Origin: Plasmopara viticola
Lineage: Eukaryota > Oomycota > Peronosporomycetes > Peronosporales > Peronosporaceae
Reading direction: 5' to 3'
Length of the DNA stretch: 64,000 nt
NCBI GenBank assembly: GCA_001695595.3
Contig: MBPM02000140.1
Span: 1-64,000, forward strand
The notes beneath the pieces are model-generated. The model searched no databases. It saw only the letters and a program-made list of their open reading frames with translations, and was not told the origin of the DNA. Positions 20,059-32,193 of the stretch are shown piece after piece (the first letter of the stretch is position 1; each line of letters starts with the position of its first letter). A program made the position numbers and the translations under genes.

Positions 20059-22774
20059 ATGGAAAATCAAGCTGCAGGAAGTTTCGCAGCCCCCCTTTCC
20101 TACGCCTCCTCGCCATCTGCTGTCCAGTCGCTACGCGACGCAGCCGGATCTTCGCCTGTCTCTGCATCAAGAATCCAGTCGGCACCCAGCAATCTGAGTA
20201 CCTCGGGAAGTCCATCTCCCTCGGATTCTTCAACCGGCTCTGATTATTCTGATGACGCCTCGGCAGCCACCCATCCAGCTGCGCCACCGTCGCCTCTCGT
20301 ACCTTTGTCGCCCCCCTCGTCCGCGCCCTCCGAGCCGCCTGCACCCGCGCTTAAAGACTCGGAAGACGAGCCGATGGATGCGCCTCCGGTTTCTGTTACC
20401 AACGTCGCTGCTGCTGCCGTGTCTGCTGTTGTTCTTTCCCCCGCCAACGCCGTGGACTCCAGCACGACTGTGATCGCAGACCACGATGACGAGCCGATGG
20501 AGTTACCTCCAACTGTTAAAGCGTTGACTACACCTATCGACAAGCGTCCAACGATGGCCGCACTGCTGCGAGAGCAGGAGACCATCCGTCGCGACGAAGC
20601 CAAAGTCGAAGCGAATAGAAGCCGCATCGAGACGCCAAAACCGCTCGCGTGTGACATCGAGTCGATCGAGCGCCAGTACGCTGCTGGGCGTGGCTGGTCA
20701 TTCATCGCCTCGCAGATGGACCAAGCGCGGCCGTACGCATTGCCCCTTGCGCGTTACGACATGGTCATTGACACGGGTCGCACTTTCGCGAAGACTCCGC
20801 TACAGATGATCATGGCGTCGCTGGCTGGTTCGCACCACGGTAACGACGCGCTTGAGAACCTGTACAGCGAGCATGCGATCGGCCAAGTGTCGAAGCTCCC
20901 TGGCGGTAATTTACGCGTAAAGATCAAGACAAAGCAAGCCTGCCTCAAGCTTGAGAGCACAAAAGTGAACATCTTGGGCTGTGTCTTCTTGTTCAAGGAG
21001 TTCGACGTCCTCGCAGGCAAGTACTTCCTCGACATTTCCAACGTCGATTCGAACACCAACACGGACGCGATCCTGCATCGGCTCTTCATCCTTGGGTGCA
21101 AGCCGATCTATGACACGTTCCGCGAGGTAAATATGGCTACCGGCATCACTTCGGCGACGTGGCGAGTGTACTTCCTCTCGAACACGTGTCCACTACAGCT
21201 GATGGTGAACGGCTCGGTATGTGACCAGATCCTGTTCGACAACAAGCTGCACCCAGCTCACGGCAAGAGCGCACCGTTTCAGTCCGAGCGTCTACTGTAT
21301 GGTAATCGCTCGCTCCACGGCATCGACCTGCTCACAAGCGACGAAGTCTTCCCGCGTCCAGACCCTCCGGCCGAGTCGCCGTCGTCGTCGTCACAGCCGT
21401 CGAAGCAACCCAAGAAACATCAACAAGCTATGCCAACGATCCCTACACAAGCTGCGGCGAACGGCAAGCGAATGACCTCGCAGCAGAAGGCAGTTGAGGA
21501 GTCCAAGAAGCGCATGGGAAGCTCCAAAGAGGAGCTCCGCATGGCTCGCCTCCTGGCACCAACCAGCTCGCGAAGATCCCAAGCACCCACGACGACGCTC
21601 TGTCGATCTCAACGTTCGAAGGATTCAACGGCAAAATTTCTCCCCCCGGCAGTCCTAACGGCAAGACGAAAGCTCCGATCTTACTCTTGATGAATGGCAG
21701 CAACGCGGACGTATTCTCGACGGTCCAGAATAAAAAGAGGCGTAGACGCAGTGACATCGACTTCACTGCTTTGCTCACGAAGCAGCAACCGCAGCCCCTC
21801 GATGGCGTCGCGACTGCAAACTACTTCGAAGCACTCCAGTCTATGGAAGTCGATCTCGTGGTCAAAAACGCCACCGCGAACAAGAAGCACGGCGTGCGCA
21901 AGCAGGTCGTGCCGAGCAATGTGAAGCGCCCCGAGGCGCTGACGACCGCAGCGGAGTCGGCATTCTTCGTTGAGAAGCACCACACAAGGATCAAGAAGGC
22001 AGCTAAGGCGTCGCCGATACTTGAGGTGACCGAGTCGATGATCAACGATGAGAATACGGCACTGCTCAACATTCTCCCGGACCGTCTCACAGAAGCAGAC
22101 GCAAAGGTTCCCAGTATGGTGAAGCTCATCGAGAACGCGACAAACCCCGACCACATCGTGAAGTCGGCCGCTGCTTGTCCGCTCGCGTTCAATAGCGCGC
22201 TATCGCTCGCGATGGATGGTGACGGCAACTCGATCGAGGAGCTCGCCCAGCTTCCGCGATCAACCGCGTGTTGTGCGCGACGTATCCTGACGAAGACACA
22301 ACATTTGTGACGAAGTGGAAGCGCGTCATGGGGATGTCGATGTTGCCGAAGCGTCAAGACATCTTCAAGGAGTGTGCCAAGTGGTGGACCCACACAGACG
22401 CGATCACAGAGCTGTCGCGCGCGTCCAAGGCGCTCGGCATGTTTGAGCTCGCGCTCATGTCGATCGCACCGACGCTGTTTAAGAACGACCATTAGGTCCA
22501 GTACGTTACGGGCCAGCCGGTTGAGTGGATCCCGGCGCACCACATGCGTTTCCTGCACCCAAACACGCTGCTCCGACTGCTGCGGTCAGACCTTGGTTCA
22601 CACTGCTTGCAGCAGTGGAGTGAGGTACAGTGGCAAGGTCACTTGCTCGACGACCTAGAGGCGCTGCGAAAGCTCGACGGTTACTACCCGGTCGACTCGT
22701 CGGTGCTGAAGGTCTGCATGGATGCTGACGGCCACGCAATGACGGTAGCGGGAGGCTTGTCCACCCGTTGCTAA
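20059..22774 (+). pseudogene. LINE-3 ORF1
   Basis: Starts at MENQAAGSF, 97 bases inside the element. The first 543 codons are open: a Ser/Pro/Ala-rich acidic N-terminus (residues 1-190), the conserved block ETPKPLACDIESIERQYAAG (about 193-212), and an RRM-like segment KYFLDISNVDSNTNTDAIL (about 320). Frameshifts near 21640 and 22255 and TAG at 22494-22496 break the rest; it ends at TGC TAA (22774). About 905 codons if counted straight through. Presumed RNA-binding protein of the retrotransposon RNP. Confidence 0.88.
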
Positions 22775-22817
22775 AGTTGCCTCGGCTGCACAGCACGCCT
22801 GGAATGCCGTCTCTCTG

Positions 22818-25800
22818 ATGACCGTGAACACCAACGGCATCAAGAAAAACGACCACCTTTTCATTGATAACCTCCTCTCAAAGCATTCGGTGTCGTGCGT
22901 CCAAGAAACCAAGTTTGGCGACTCACAACACCTCTCAACCTTCAATTTCCACCTCGACTCGAGCTTCACGCACAAAATCTTCCTAAATGACCCAAACGCG
23001 TTGCTGGATCGACCCACGCGCGGTCGATGCAATGGAGTCCTGACGCTGTTACGCTCCGATTTCCCCGGCTTCGACACGGCTGCTGAGATATCGCGCCTTT
23101 CAGTGTCAGGGAGGTACCTCGTCGTGAAAGTGACGGTCGAGCCTGCTCCCGTCTACATTCACAACGTATACGCGCCAGTTGATCGCCAAGAGAAGCAACA
23201 ATTCTTCATGAGTCTGTCGACCGATGAATTTGAGGATGACGCGACGCACTTAGTGCTCGGGGACCTGAACACACCGCTTGATCCGCGACTAGACTGCTCT
23301 ACGCCCGATCTGCGCTACGATTCAAGTCGTTCCAGCTGTCTGGAGTGGCTAGCAAAGCTCGGGGTCGTCGACGCCTGGCGGATCCACAATGACACTAAGC
23401 GCGTATTCACCGGTCCGCTTCCACGGAAGAACCGGTTGGACTACATCTTGATGTCGGAACGGTTCTGTGACCGCTTCTACGACAAGTCCAAGTACTTCTT
23501 GCCCAAGCATGCCGGCGACCACCTTGCGCACAGCGTCTCGCTCAGCTCCAGCACACAGCTTCACGGTCGCGGATACTGGAAGTTCCCACGGTATTTGCTA
23601 GACTTCCCACAAATCGTTTCGGCGATCGAGAGGGAGGCAGAGATAATACGTGATCAACTGCGCATCGTGGAGAACCCGGGGAAGATCTGGGAACACTGGA
23701 AGGCGAGCATCAAGAAGCAACTACAAGACATGCAGAAGAAGCTCAGACAGCAAGACTCACGAGCCATCGAGGACTCCCGCGTCGCGCTGGACCAAGCTGC
23801 CACACAGTTCCGTGTGTCGTCGAGTGACTACGACCGCGAGCTCTTCGACGAAGCGATGAGCAACTACAAGGAGACGGTGACGCGGACAAGTCAGTACAAT
23901 CAAGACACTGCGTTCGACTTTCAGGTCGCCAACTCCGAGAAGTCCACTAAGCACTTCTTCCGTACGTTGGACACGAGCTTGCGACGAGTCTCGATCGAGG
24001 AAGTCGTGACACCGAGTGGAGGAGTCTCGACGAACCCTCACGAGATCTCGCTCCGTTTCCTGGAGCATTGGGGTTCCGAGATGGGAGACCTCGACGGTCC
24101 GACAGGAAGACAGGTGCGATCAAGCATATGAAGGCGACGTCATCACCAGGGATGGATGGCTTGACCGCTGGTTTCTTCCAGGTGGTGCCAGTTGTGTTTG
24201 GTGAGTGCTTGGCAATTGTGTTCTCGGACCGACTCCGACGTGGCGAGCTCATGGCGTCTCAGCGCAAGTCGGCAGTCGTGCTACTACACAAGAAGGGCTC
24301 ACGCGCCGAGCCTGGCAACTACCGGCCGATCGCTCTCATACCGGTCGATGTGAAGGTGCTGTCAAAAGCGCTGACGTATCGGTTGCAGGGCGTGATCCCC
24401 GACTTGATTTATCCGGATCAAAAGGGGTTCGTCAAAGGCCGCTCGATACATCACCACGTGCGCTTCCTCTCCGATCTGCAAGATCTCGTCACAAGCCGCG
24501 ACGAAGAGGCATACGCGCTGTTCTTGGACTTCCAGAAGGCCTTCGACCGTGTCAACTGGGACTACATGTTCCGGCTGCTTGAGCGCATGGGCTTCGGACA
24601 GGGCTTCATCAAGTGGATCCAGCTGTTGTACACAAACCCCCAAGCGCACTTGCTGATCAACGGCAACGTCCAGCCAGCATTGCATCCGACGCGCGGCATG
24701 AAGCAAGGCGATCCACTCTCGGCGTTGCTCTACGTGCTCACGATCGAGCCGCTCGGGAACATGCTGCGCGCGCATGAAGAACACGGTGTGTGTCTGAATG
24801 AAGACCACACGGTGACGAGCATATTCTTTGCGGATGACTCGACGCTTCTCGCCAGCTCGATCGTGGATCTTCAAAAGCAACTTGCGTCCGTGGACGAGTA
24901 TTGCCAAGGCTCTGGCGCAAAACTCAACTTGTCCAAGTCTGTGCTGCTGGCGCTTAATCGAAATGCCATATGCCCAGCGATGCCTGGCGTCCATGTTCTC
25001 GCGCTCACGGACACGGTCAAATACTTAGGCATCCCATTTGGACAAGCGCCTCTGGACAACATGATCATCGAGTTCCTTGACCAGCGCTTTTACGACGGCT
25101 TCAAGGCTTGGTCCCGACGCGCGCGCACGCTTCGTGGTCGACTCTTAGTAGCACAGACGATGGTGCTCTCGCGCTTGTGGCACTACACACAGCATGTAGC
25201 GATTCCGCAGACAGTTGTGCGACGCTGGCAGTCGATGCTCAACCGCTTCGTCTTAAGCCGCAAGCACGACCGCGATGCGAAGCATGTGCAGCTCATCCCG
25301 AGTGAGTTCTTGCACCAGCGGCGCAGTGACGGTGGATTGGGAATTTCAAGACTTGATGCGCAGATTAAGTGTCAGCGTCTTGCCTTACTGCTACAGTTCA
25401 TGCAAGCGGCAAGTGCGACGCATGTAAGGAACTGGGCAACGGCGAGCATCGAGCTACTGACATTCATGATGCCTTGCTACGGCAGATGCACCGCGCTGGA
25501 CTTCCTCACTATCTCTCCGCTTCGACACGGCGAGCTAATCAGATGGAGTCAAGCGTCGGTATGGTGGAGAGTAACGTGGACATGGTGGTACAAGACGCGC
25601 TGGGAGATTACGTGGCGCGACCTACCTCCAAACGAGCGCACGATGTATGGTATGAACCAGCCGATCTGGTTTCACGCAGACGCAGAGCTGCACTATGAGA
25701 AGACCATGCGGACAGCAACGACGGAAGCGCATCGACGATGTCTCGGCATGGTCCCCGAGCCACAGCGCAGCTTTCGTCTGCATATCTCGCGTGTGTTTGA

Positions 25801-26791
25801 TCTGCGGTCGCTTGCAGACTTCTGACTCGAGGGTGAGGCGTGGCCGACTTGTGATAACTTCGTTCAACGTCACCTCGACTTCACCTTCGCTCCTGTTCTG
25901 CCGGGTGTACAAGCAAAGTGACTACGTGCACTGCATCGTGAGGCAACGCAAATTGTGGAACGACTTGGTGCACCGCAGCTAGTGCAAGACTCGTTCAGCA
26001 CCAGCTCGCAGCGTCTACTCCCGCACCTGGGATGCACGAAGGGCACGAGGAAGTGCTTGATCCTAGTGATCCCGAGATCGGCGCTTCTGCAAGTCATCTG
26101 GACACCCAAGCTGCCAGGCAAGCCACATCCGATGGCAATCTTCTCTCAGCGTGTCGACAAGCACCGGATCAAGAAATTCGCCGAACACGGCAAGAGACTG
26201 AGTAAGATTTTTCTGCCGGTCTTCGACGACTTGCAGTTTCGACTCGCCTTCCGGCTGCTTCCCGTGCGCTCACGCTTTTGGTTCCTAGAAGCATCACATC
26301 CGGGTGTCCGCATCTGTGTTCGCGACAGCTGCGAAGCAATCGAGACAGAGCAACATCTGTTCTTTGACTGCATGCCCGCATCGCAGGTGTGGAGGCAGAT
26401 CTCGATACTCGTTGCGCCTTTCTTCGTCTCTCGCTCTGGCTGGCTTGACATCGCTCTCGGGAACAAGCTGCGCGTCCGCGAAGAATGGGAAGAGTGCGCT
26501 GACGTAATTCAAGACGTATGGCACGTTCTCCGAGCTGCGACGCTACACAAGATTTGGACGGATCGCAACAGGTGCCTGTTTGACGGAAGACAGCCGACAT
26601 CAGCAGCTCCGGCGCTCGCGGTGATCTTCTCGACGTTCTGCGCGCACGTTCGGTTCTTCCAACGGCGGTTGTACGATCGAGAAGGGAAACGCGAGTTACA
26701 GCGAGTGATCGAAGCGATGAAGACTCATTCAGCATTTGGTGACTTTGCAAATCGGCAACCGGATATCACCAGTGTTCGGGCAAGTTTATAG
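22818..26791 (+). pseudogene. LINE-3 ORF2 (endonuclease-reverse transcriptase), nearly readable
   Basis: Open from ATG at 22818 (MTVNTNGIKKND), 44 bases after the ORF1 stop. The endonuclease is intact in sequence (QETKFGD, NVYAPVDRQEK, VLGDLNTPLDPR, LDYILMSERF, AGDHLAHSV). A deletion or frameshift at about 24095-24115 removes about 50 residues of the endonuclease-RT linker. The RT is open from 24068 to 25825 (FLDFQKAFDRV, TRGMKQGDPLS, IFFADDSTLL, KYLGIPFGQ). TGA near 25823 and an indel near 25920 precede the last part (25955-26791), which holds CVRDSCEAIET and HLFFDC. It acts by target-primed reverse transcription. Confidence 0.9.
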
Positions 26792-27334
26792 CCGACGTCA
26801 TTTGATGGAGAATTTTGAGTTGACATTATGCTGCTCGAGATTTTCGAACCTCCGCCAACGACCGTCTGTTTCCAAACATCTCAATTCCAAGTTCTTACAG
26901 CTCATGCACAAGCAACCCAAGATGTCTCCACAGCACCTTCACGCCTCCGGCCCCGTCGACTTGACCCACGCAGCCTCTTTCGGTTTGACATCTGGCTTCC
27001 CTTTACAGAGTGTATTTTCTCCGGCTGCACCTGATAGGGAGACAATAGGCATGAGCCGAGAGGAAAGCCGGGTGGAGAACTTGGACAAGAGTGATTGGAT
27101 TGAAGTAGAGGAGCCGATAAATGATGAGGGACTGGTCGACTCGAGACCGCGTTTTCTCTCGGATCCAGCAAGAACTCCCACAAGCCCAGTCCGCTTAGCC
27201 CTGTATTCTCTTATGCGGAAGACCGGTTCATGAAACGACAAGTTCTTCTTCTTCACCTCAAAGCTTTATTATCGGTCATTATCACGGGTACTGGACCTGA
27301 TGCTCCTTCCTACACCCAAGCCAAGCCACACTTC

Positions 27335-28939
27335 TTACTTGGTCAGGAGACGAACTCGGTTGACACTGTAGATGTCGAGGAAGAAACTGATCGCATCGTA
27401 AAGTGCAACCCATTCTCCGGCGTCGAAGACTTGAAAACTTCCGCCGATAACCCACAACGCGGCGCAATGTCGCACCAGTCCAGATATCGAGGCATCCAAG
27501 ACATAGACCCCATCCTCTAAGTCCGCAGTCAACATCCACGTCCTCGTTCGAATGCGATTGACGGCTTTTCCCGGTCCGCATACCTGGTTTCTTTTCAGCT
27601 CAACCCAATCAAGCTTGTGCCCGCCAGCGTTGACAGACAACTCCCTCAAGAACGCTCGCAGCTTTACAGCTCCAAGCCCACTTCCTGGTTCCAACTGGTG
27701 CTTCTTCCTAAAGGAATTTCACCTCCAATCCGTTACGCACGCCGACGACCTGGGGACTAGCAACTCATAGATCTCGCGGATCGCGATTAACGTGCACTGC
27801 TGATCTGAACCGGCCTCCATAAACTTGATCTCATTTTTGGTCCCTCGGAACCAGCGCGCGAACGGCATCCTATTGTTCGCCACCTTGATCCAGGTGTCTA
27901 CAGACTGTACCATCTCCTCAAGACCATCCTTCACCAAGTGCCTGCGCCTGTTCCAGTGACGGGTGCCGTCGGTGTACTCAACCTCGTATTCGAGCACACC
28001 ATCCCTAGTCCGGCGATTATGCATGGTGGCTACCACGTAGCGCTCCTCGGTCGCCGACAGCTCCCCTTCCGAGTCCTCAGACGGATGGGCGGCTCGCGAT
28101 ATTGGCACTGATTTTAACGTTTCCTTATACGTCAGCTTGCTTCGCCGAAGCTTATTCTTCGCCTTCTTGGTTCTCGGACTAGGCGGGCCGGTAGGACACG
28201 AGTTTGACTTCACCGCTCCATTCCGATGACGGGGCACCACCTTCTTCTTTATCAAAGCCAAAATCGCCCCACCAGCCGCCACCTCGCCCACAGCATCTAA
28301 GCCACCTTCTTCGAACCTCTCCAATGCTGCCGCCTCTCTATCCATCGCGTCCAACGACACCTCGTCGCTGTCCATTTCATACGACGATGCCCCCTCGCTA
28401 TCCATATCCTCAGCCTCGCCTTCGTCGCCAGCGAGAAGACGCTTGTTATGCTTCAGGATCGCCCTTTCCATCGGTTTTCCTCGTCGTTTCTTCAGCTGGC
28501 CTCGCATGGACGGGATGGGGACATCAACAGCCGCTTCGCTCGAGGGCTTAGGGACTCCCTCCCGTAAAGGGGACGGAGTCGGGGCAGCTTCAACGGAATC
28601 AGACCGCACACACTCCGCACCCCCCAAAGGTAGGGACCCTTCCTCACGCGCACCGCTAACCCCAACCGATTCTGCACAAGCTTCAGGATTACCCACACCT
28701 TGGAGGGTCGTTGCCGTGGCCGCTTCAACGGAATCGGACCGAACACACTCCGAACCCTCCGCCGATAGGGTTCCGTCTTCGAACACAGAACCGGCGATGT
28801 TGCCAACGGACCCATCACGAGGTCCCGAGCTTTCCTCACTGAGGAGGGAAGGAGCCGGGACAGCTTCAACGGAATCAGATCGCACACACTCCGTTCCCTC
28901 CAACAGGTTGGGGCTCTCCTCAAGCGCGGTCGTTGTCAT
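27335..28939 (-). pseudogene. Antisense chromodomain-like protein with possible cysteine-protease-like tail, frameshifted
   Basis: Reading frame on the minus strand from a likely ATG at 28939 (MTTTALEESPN) to 27719, then in another frame from about 27705 to 27335. In order it has three imperfect repeats of about 45 residues with core ECVRSDSVEA; a basic stretch; a Lys/Arg-rich segment (RTKKAKNKLRRSKLTYKE); and a chromodomain-like block YVVATMHNRRTRDGVLEY ... YTDGTRHWNRRRHL. Then come AGSDQQCTLIAI and, after the frameshift, DGVYVL, RHCAALWV and FQVFDAGEW, a Cys...His...Asp order like papain-fold peptidases. The function is unknown. It may be a piece of another retroelement protein. No full-length frame remains. 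Confidence 0.55.
28560..28925 (-). repeat. Imperfect tandem repeats within the antisense gene
   Basis: Three copies about 135 bp apart of a segment containing TCAACGGAATCRGAYCG on the plus strand (about 28590, 28725 and 28865). They encode the repeated ECVRSDSVEA core. Divergence between copies is in frame, which argues the frame was once translated. Confidence 0.65.
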
Positions 28940-29333
28940 CCTAGACCAACAAGAAAAAAAGAGCGTCAGATCAGCGAACTTAGTCGGGACCCAAAATGTA
29001 CCATTTTTTTTGGTACCTCGGGGGTTCTTGGCAAATTCGAAAATGAGAGTTCTTCCGACCACCCACAACGTCGGAATACCTTCCGACAACACTCAAGACC
29101 TGTCAAACTTTTTACCCTGTATCTTTTGAAGACCTTTCAGACATCATACCAAGATCGGACAAGAACCTCACTAAGCGCATATTTTGAGTGGACCACACAA
29201 ATTTTTGTGGTCTACACCATATTAGGTGCTGCAAATTATCCTGAACCCACCGGTGCTGTTCAGGTACTCGTTAGACTGCCTCTTTGTATTATTAGTATAT
29301 ATTTAAAGCTAGGTACAATTGAGAAGTTACACC

Positions 29334-29357
29334 GTCTAAATTATTTATAATATAGAC
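29334..29357 (+). other. Terminal 3' hairpin of LINE-3
   Basis: Arms GTCTAAATTAT and ATAATATAGAC pair with one mismatch and a TT loop, 7 bases before the target copy. Equivalent in place and shape to the hairpin at the ends of LINE-1, -2, -4 and -5, although the surrounding sequence differs. Confidence 0.6.
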
Positions 29358-29364
29358 AAACTTT

Positions 29365-29383
29365 CAACTGAGCTAGACGGGTA
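29365..29383. repeat. Target-site duplication, right of LINE-3
   Basis: CAACTGAGCTAGACGGGTA, perfect target sequence. Confidence 0.9.
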
Positions 29384-29856
29384 TACTCGAGTTAAGATAA
29401 TATCAAATGTACACAAAAAGAGAAACACAACCAGGAGCAAGCACACCGACAAACACACAAACACCAAGTATAAGCTCTTGGTATGCACGCACGCAACCAT
29501 ATTATTCTACTCGCATAAGCCGGACAAGAACGTCGTGACAAACGCATGATTGAACATTCTTTTGCGAAGATCATACATAGTTTTCGTGTTTACGACAGAA
29601 TTCTAACTGCTGAGTGCAGACAGGCAGCCCATTTCCTAACAACGGAAATGCTTCGAATATAGTCGAGCAGAAAAATTTATTCTTTGCTGTTTAAAACAGC
29701 TACTTGCGTCGCTCTTGTAATTGCACCGTGAACGACCATGACGATTGTTAGACTTAAAGAGAAATCCAAACCAAAATACGAAGAAGGAGCATGTGCTGCT
29801 TTCTAGTATAAATGCATGGCGCACAAATCTTTCACGCACGACTCTTAGGCAATTTA

Positions 29857-29929
29857 CACCCCCCGTGGGGCTCGAACCCACGACCACTGGCTTAAAAGGC
29901 CAGCGCTCTACCAACTGAGCTAGACGGGT
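29857..29929 (-). tRNA. tRNA-Lys(UUU), array III copy 1
   Basis: Array consensus, first unit after LINE-3. Confidence 0.78.
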
Positions 29930-30443
29930 ATACTCGAGTTAAGATAATATCAAATGTACACAAAAAGAGAAACACAACCAGGAGCAAGCACACCGACAAA
30001 CACACAAACACCAAGTATAAGCTCTTGGTATGCACGCACGCAACCATATTATTCTACTCGCATAAGCCGGACAAGAACGTCGTGACAAACGCATGATTGA
30101 ACATTCTTTTGCGAAGATCATACATAGTTTTCGTGTTTACGACAGAATTCTAACTGCTGAGTGCAGACAGGCAGCCCATTTCCTAACAACGGAAATGCTT
30201 CGATTATAGTCGAGCAGAAAATTTTATTCTTTGCTGTTTGAAACAGCTACTTGCGTCGCTCTTGTAATTGCACCGTGAACGACCATGACGATTGTTAGAC
30301 TTAAAGAGAAATCTAAACCAGAATACGAAGAAGGGCATGTCTGCTTTTGAGTATAAATGCATGGCGCATGAAAGAGCATGTGCTGCTTTCTAGTATAAAT
30401 GCATGGCGCACAAATCTTTCACGCACGACTCTTAGGCAAATTA

Positions 30444-30516
30444 CACCCCCCGTGGGGCTCGAACCCACGACCACTGGCTTAAAAGGCCAGCGCTCTACCA
30501 ACTGAGCTAGACGGGT
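30444..30516 (-). tRNA. tRNA-Lys(UUU), array III copy 2
   Basis: Array consensus tRNA; 3' flank begins TGTAATTTGCC (one base changed from other units). Confidence 0.78.
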
Positions 30517-31027
30517 ATACTCGAGTTAAGATAATGTCCAATGTGCACAAAAAGAGAAACACAACCAGGAGCAAGCACACCGACAAACACACAAACACCA
30601 AGTATAAGCTCTTGGTATGCACGCACGCAACCATATTATTCTACTCGCATAAGCCGGACAAGAACGTCGTGACAAACGCGTGATTGAACATTCTTTTGCG
30701 AAGATCATACATAGTTTTCGTGTTTACGACAGAATTCTAACTGCTGAGTGCAGACAGGCAGCCCATTTCCTAACAACGGAAATGCTTCGATTATAGTCGA
30801 GCAGAAAATTTTATTCTTTGCTGTTTAAAACAGCTACTTGCGTCGCTCTTGTAATTGCACCGTGAACGACCATGACGATTGTTAGACTTAAAGAGAAATC
30901 TAAACCAGAATACGAAGAAGGGCATGTCTGCTTTTGAGTATAAATGCATGGCGCAGAAAGCATGTGCTGCTTTCTAGTATAAATGCATGGCGCACAAATC
31001 TTTCACGCACGACTCTTAGGCAAATTA

Positions 31028-31100
31028 CACCCCCCGTGGGGCTCGAACCCACGACCACTGGCTTAAAAGGCCAGCGCTCTACCAACTGAGCTAGACGGGT
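31028..31100 (-). tRNA. tRNA-Lys(UUU), array III copy 3
   Basis: Array consensus; shares the 3'-flank change with copy 2, so these two units are direct duplicates. Confidence 0.78.
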
Positions 31101-31574
31101 ATACTCGAGTTAAGATAATGTCCAATGTGCACAAAAAGAGAAACACAACCAGGAGCAAGCACACCGACAAACACACAAACACCAAGTATAAGCTCTTGGT
31201 ATGCACGCACGCAACCATATTATTCTACTCGCATAAGCCGGACAAGAACGTCGTGACAAACGCATGATTGAACATTCTTTTGCGAAGATCATACATAGTT
31301 TTCGTGTTTACGACAGAATTCTAACTGCTGAGTGCAGACAGGCAGCCCATTTCCTAACAACGGAAATGCTTCGATTATAGTCGAGCAGAAAATTTTATTC
31401 TTTGCTGTTTAAAACAGCTACTTGCGTCGCTCTTGTAATTGCACCGTGAACGACCATGACGATTGTTAGACTTAAAGAGAAATCCAAACCAAAATACGAA
31501 GAAGGAGCATGTGCTGCTTTCTAGTATAAATGCATGGCGCACAAATCTTTCACGCACGACTCTTAGGCAATTTA

Positions 31575-31646
31575 CACCCCCGTGGGGCTCGAACCCACGA
31601 CCACTGGCTTAAAAGGCCAGCGCTCTACCAACTGAGCTAGACGGGT
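31575..31646 (-). tRNA. tRNA-Lys(UUU), array III copy 4, 72 nt
   Basis: One C fewer in the acceptor C-run. Confidence 0.74.
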
Positions 31647-32120
31647 ATACTCGAGTTAAGATAATATCAAATGTACACAAAAAGAGAAACACAACCAGGA
31701 GCAAGCACACCGACAAACACACAAACACCAAGTATAAGCTCTTGGTATGCACGCACGCAACCATATTATTCTACTCGCATAAGCCGGACAAGAACGTCGT
31801 GACAAACGCATGATTGAACATTCTTTTGCGAAGATCATACATAGTTTTCGTGTTTACGACAGAATTCTAACTGCTGAGTGCAGACAGGCAGCCCATTTCC
31901 TAACAACGGAAATGCTTCGATTATAGTCGAGCAGAAAATTTTATTCTTTGCTGTTTAAAACAGCTACTTGCGTCGCTCTTGTAATTGCACCGTGAACGAC
32001 CATGACGATTGTTAGACTTAAAGAGAAATCCAAACCAAAATACGAAGAAGGAGCATGTGCTGCTTTCTAGTATAAATGCATGGCGCACAAATCTTTCACG
32101 CACGACTCTTAGGCAATTTA

Positions 32121-32193
32121 CACCCCCCGTGGGGCTCGAACCCACGACCACTGGCTTAAAAGGCCAGCGCTCTACCAACTGAGCTAGACGGGT
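32121..32193 (-). tRNA. tRNA-Lys(UUU), array III copy 5
   Basis: Array consensus, in a 547-bp short unit. Confidence 0.78.

Larger units (their letters stand above)
19962..29364 (+). mobile_element. LINE-3: diverged, GC-rich subfamily member with a long 3' region
   Basis: 9.4 kb between two copies of the tRNA target. The 5' end CTTCTCAATTTGCCGG matches the other LINEs, but the coding region is more GC-rich and its proteins differ throughout. ORF1 (20059-22774) and ORF2 (22818-26791) are followed by 2.57 kb, against 1 kb in the others. The 3' terminus has the same style of hairpin (29334-29357) and CTTT before the target copy. The extra 1.5 kb may be a nested insertion or captured sequence. 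Frameshifts and stops make it defective. Confidence 0.9.
26792..29364 (+). other. LINE-3 3' region, partly foreign
   Basis: Shows no visible similarity to the 1-kb 3' regions of the other LINEs until the last 30-40 bases. 27335-28939 holds an antisense broken gene (listed separately). 26792-27330 holds short frames on both strands that I cannot interpret. The last 240 bases are AT-rich and probably the genuine LINE end. I could not find duplications marking a nested insertion. Confidence 0.65.

Noticed and set aside
20230..20705. Antisense frames inside LINE ORF1 and ORF2
   Set aside because: They mirror conserved LINE coding sequence in GC-rich codons and have no independent motif.
26736..27520. 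Plus- and minus-strand frames after LINE-3 ORF2 as host genes
   Set aside because: Short overlapping frames in several phases, no recognisable domain, no start or splice evidence; left as uninterpreted 3' region.
28998..29016. Inverted repeat GTACCA/TGGTAC around a T-run, upstream of the antisense gene
   Set aside because: Six-base arms are too short to call a terminator, promoter or element end.
29392..29574. A 60-codon minus-strand frame present in almost every array unit (SIMRLSRRSCPAYASRI...)
   Set aside because: It lies in the tRNA upstream flank and is kept by array homogeneity. Several units shift its frame, and there is no recognisable domain or start context.
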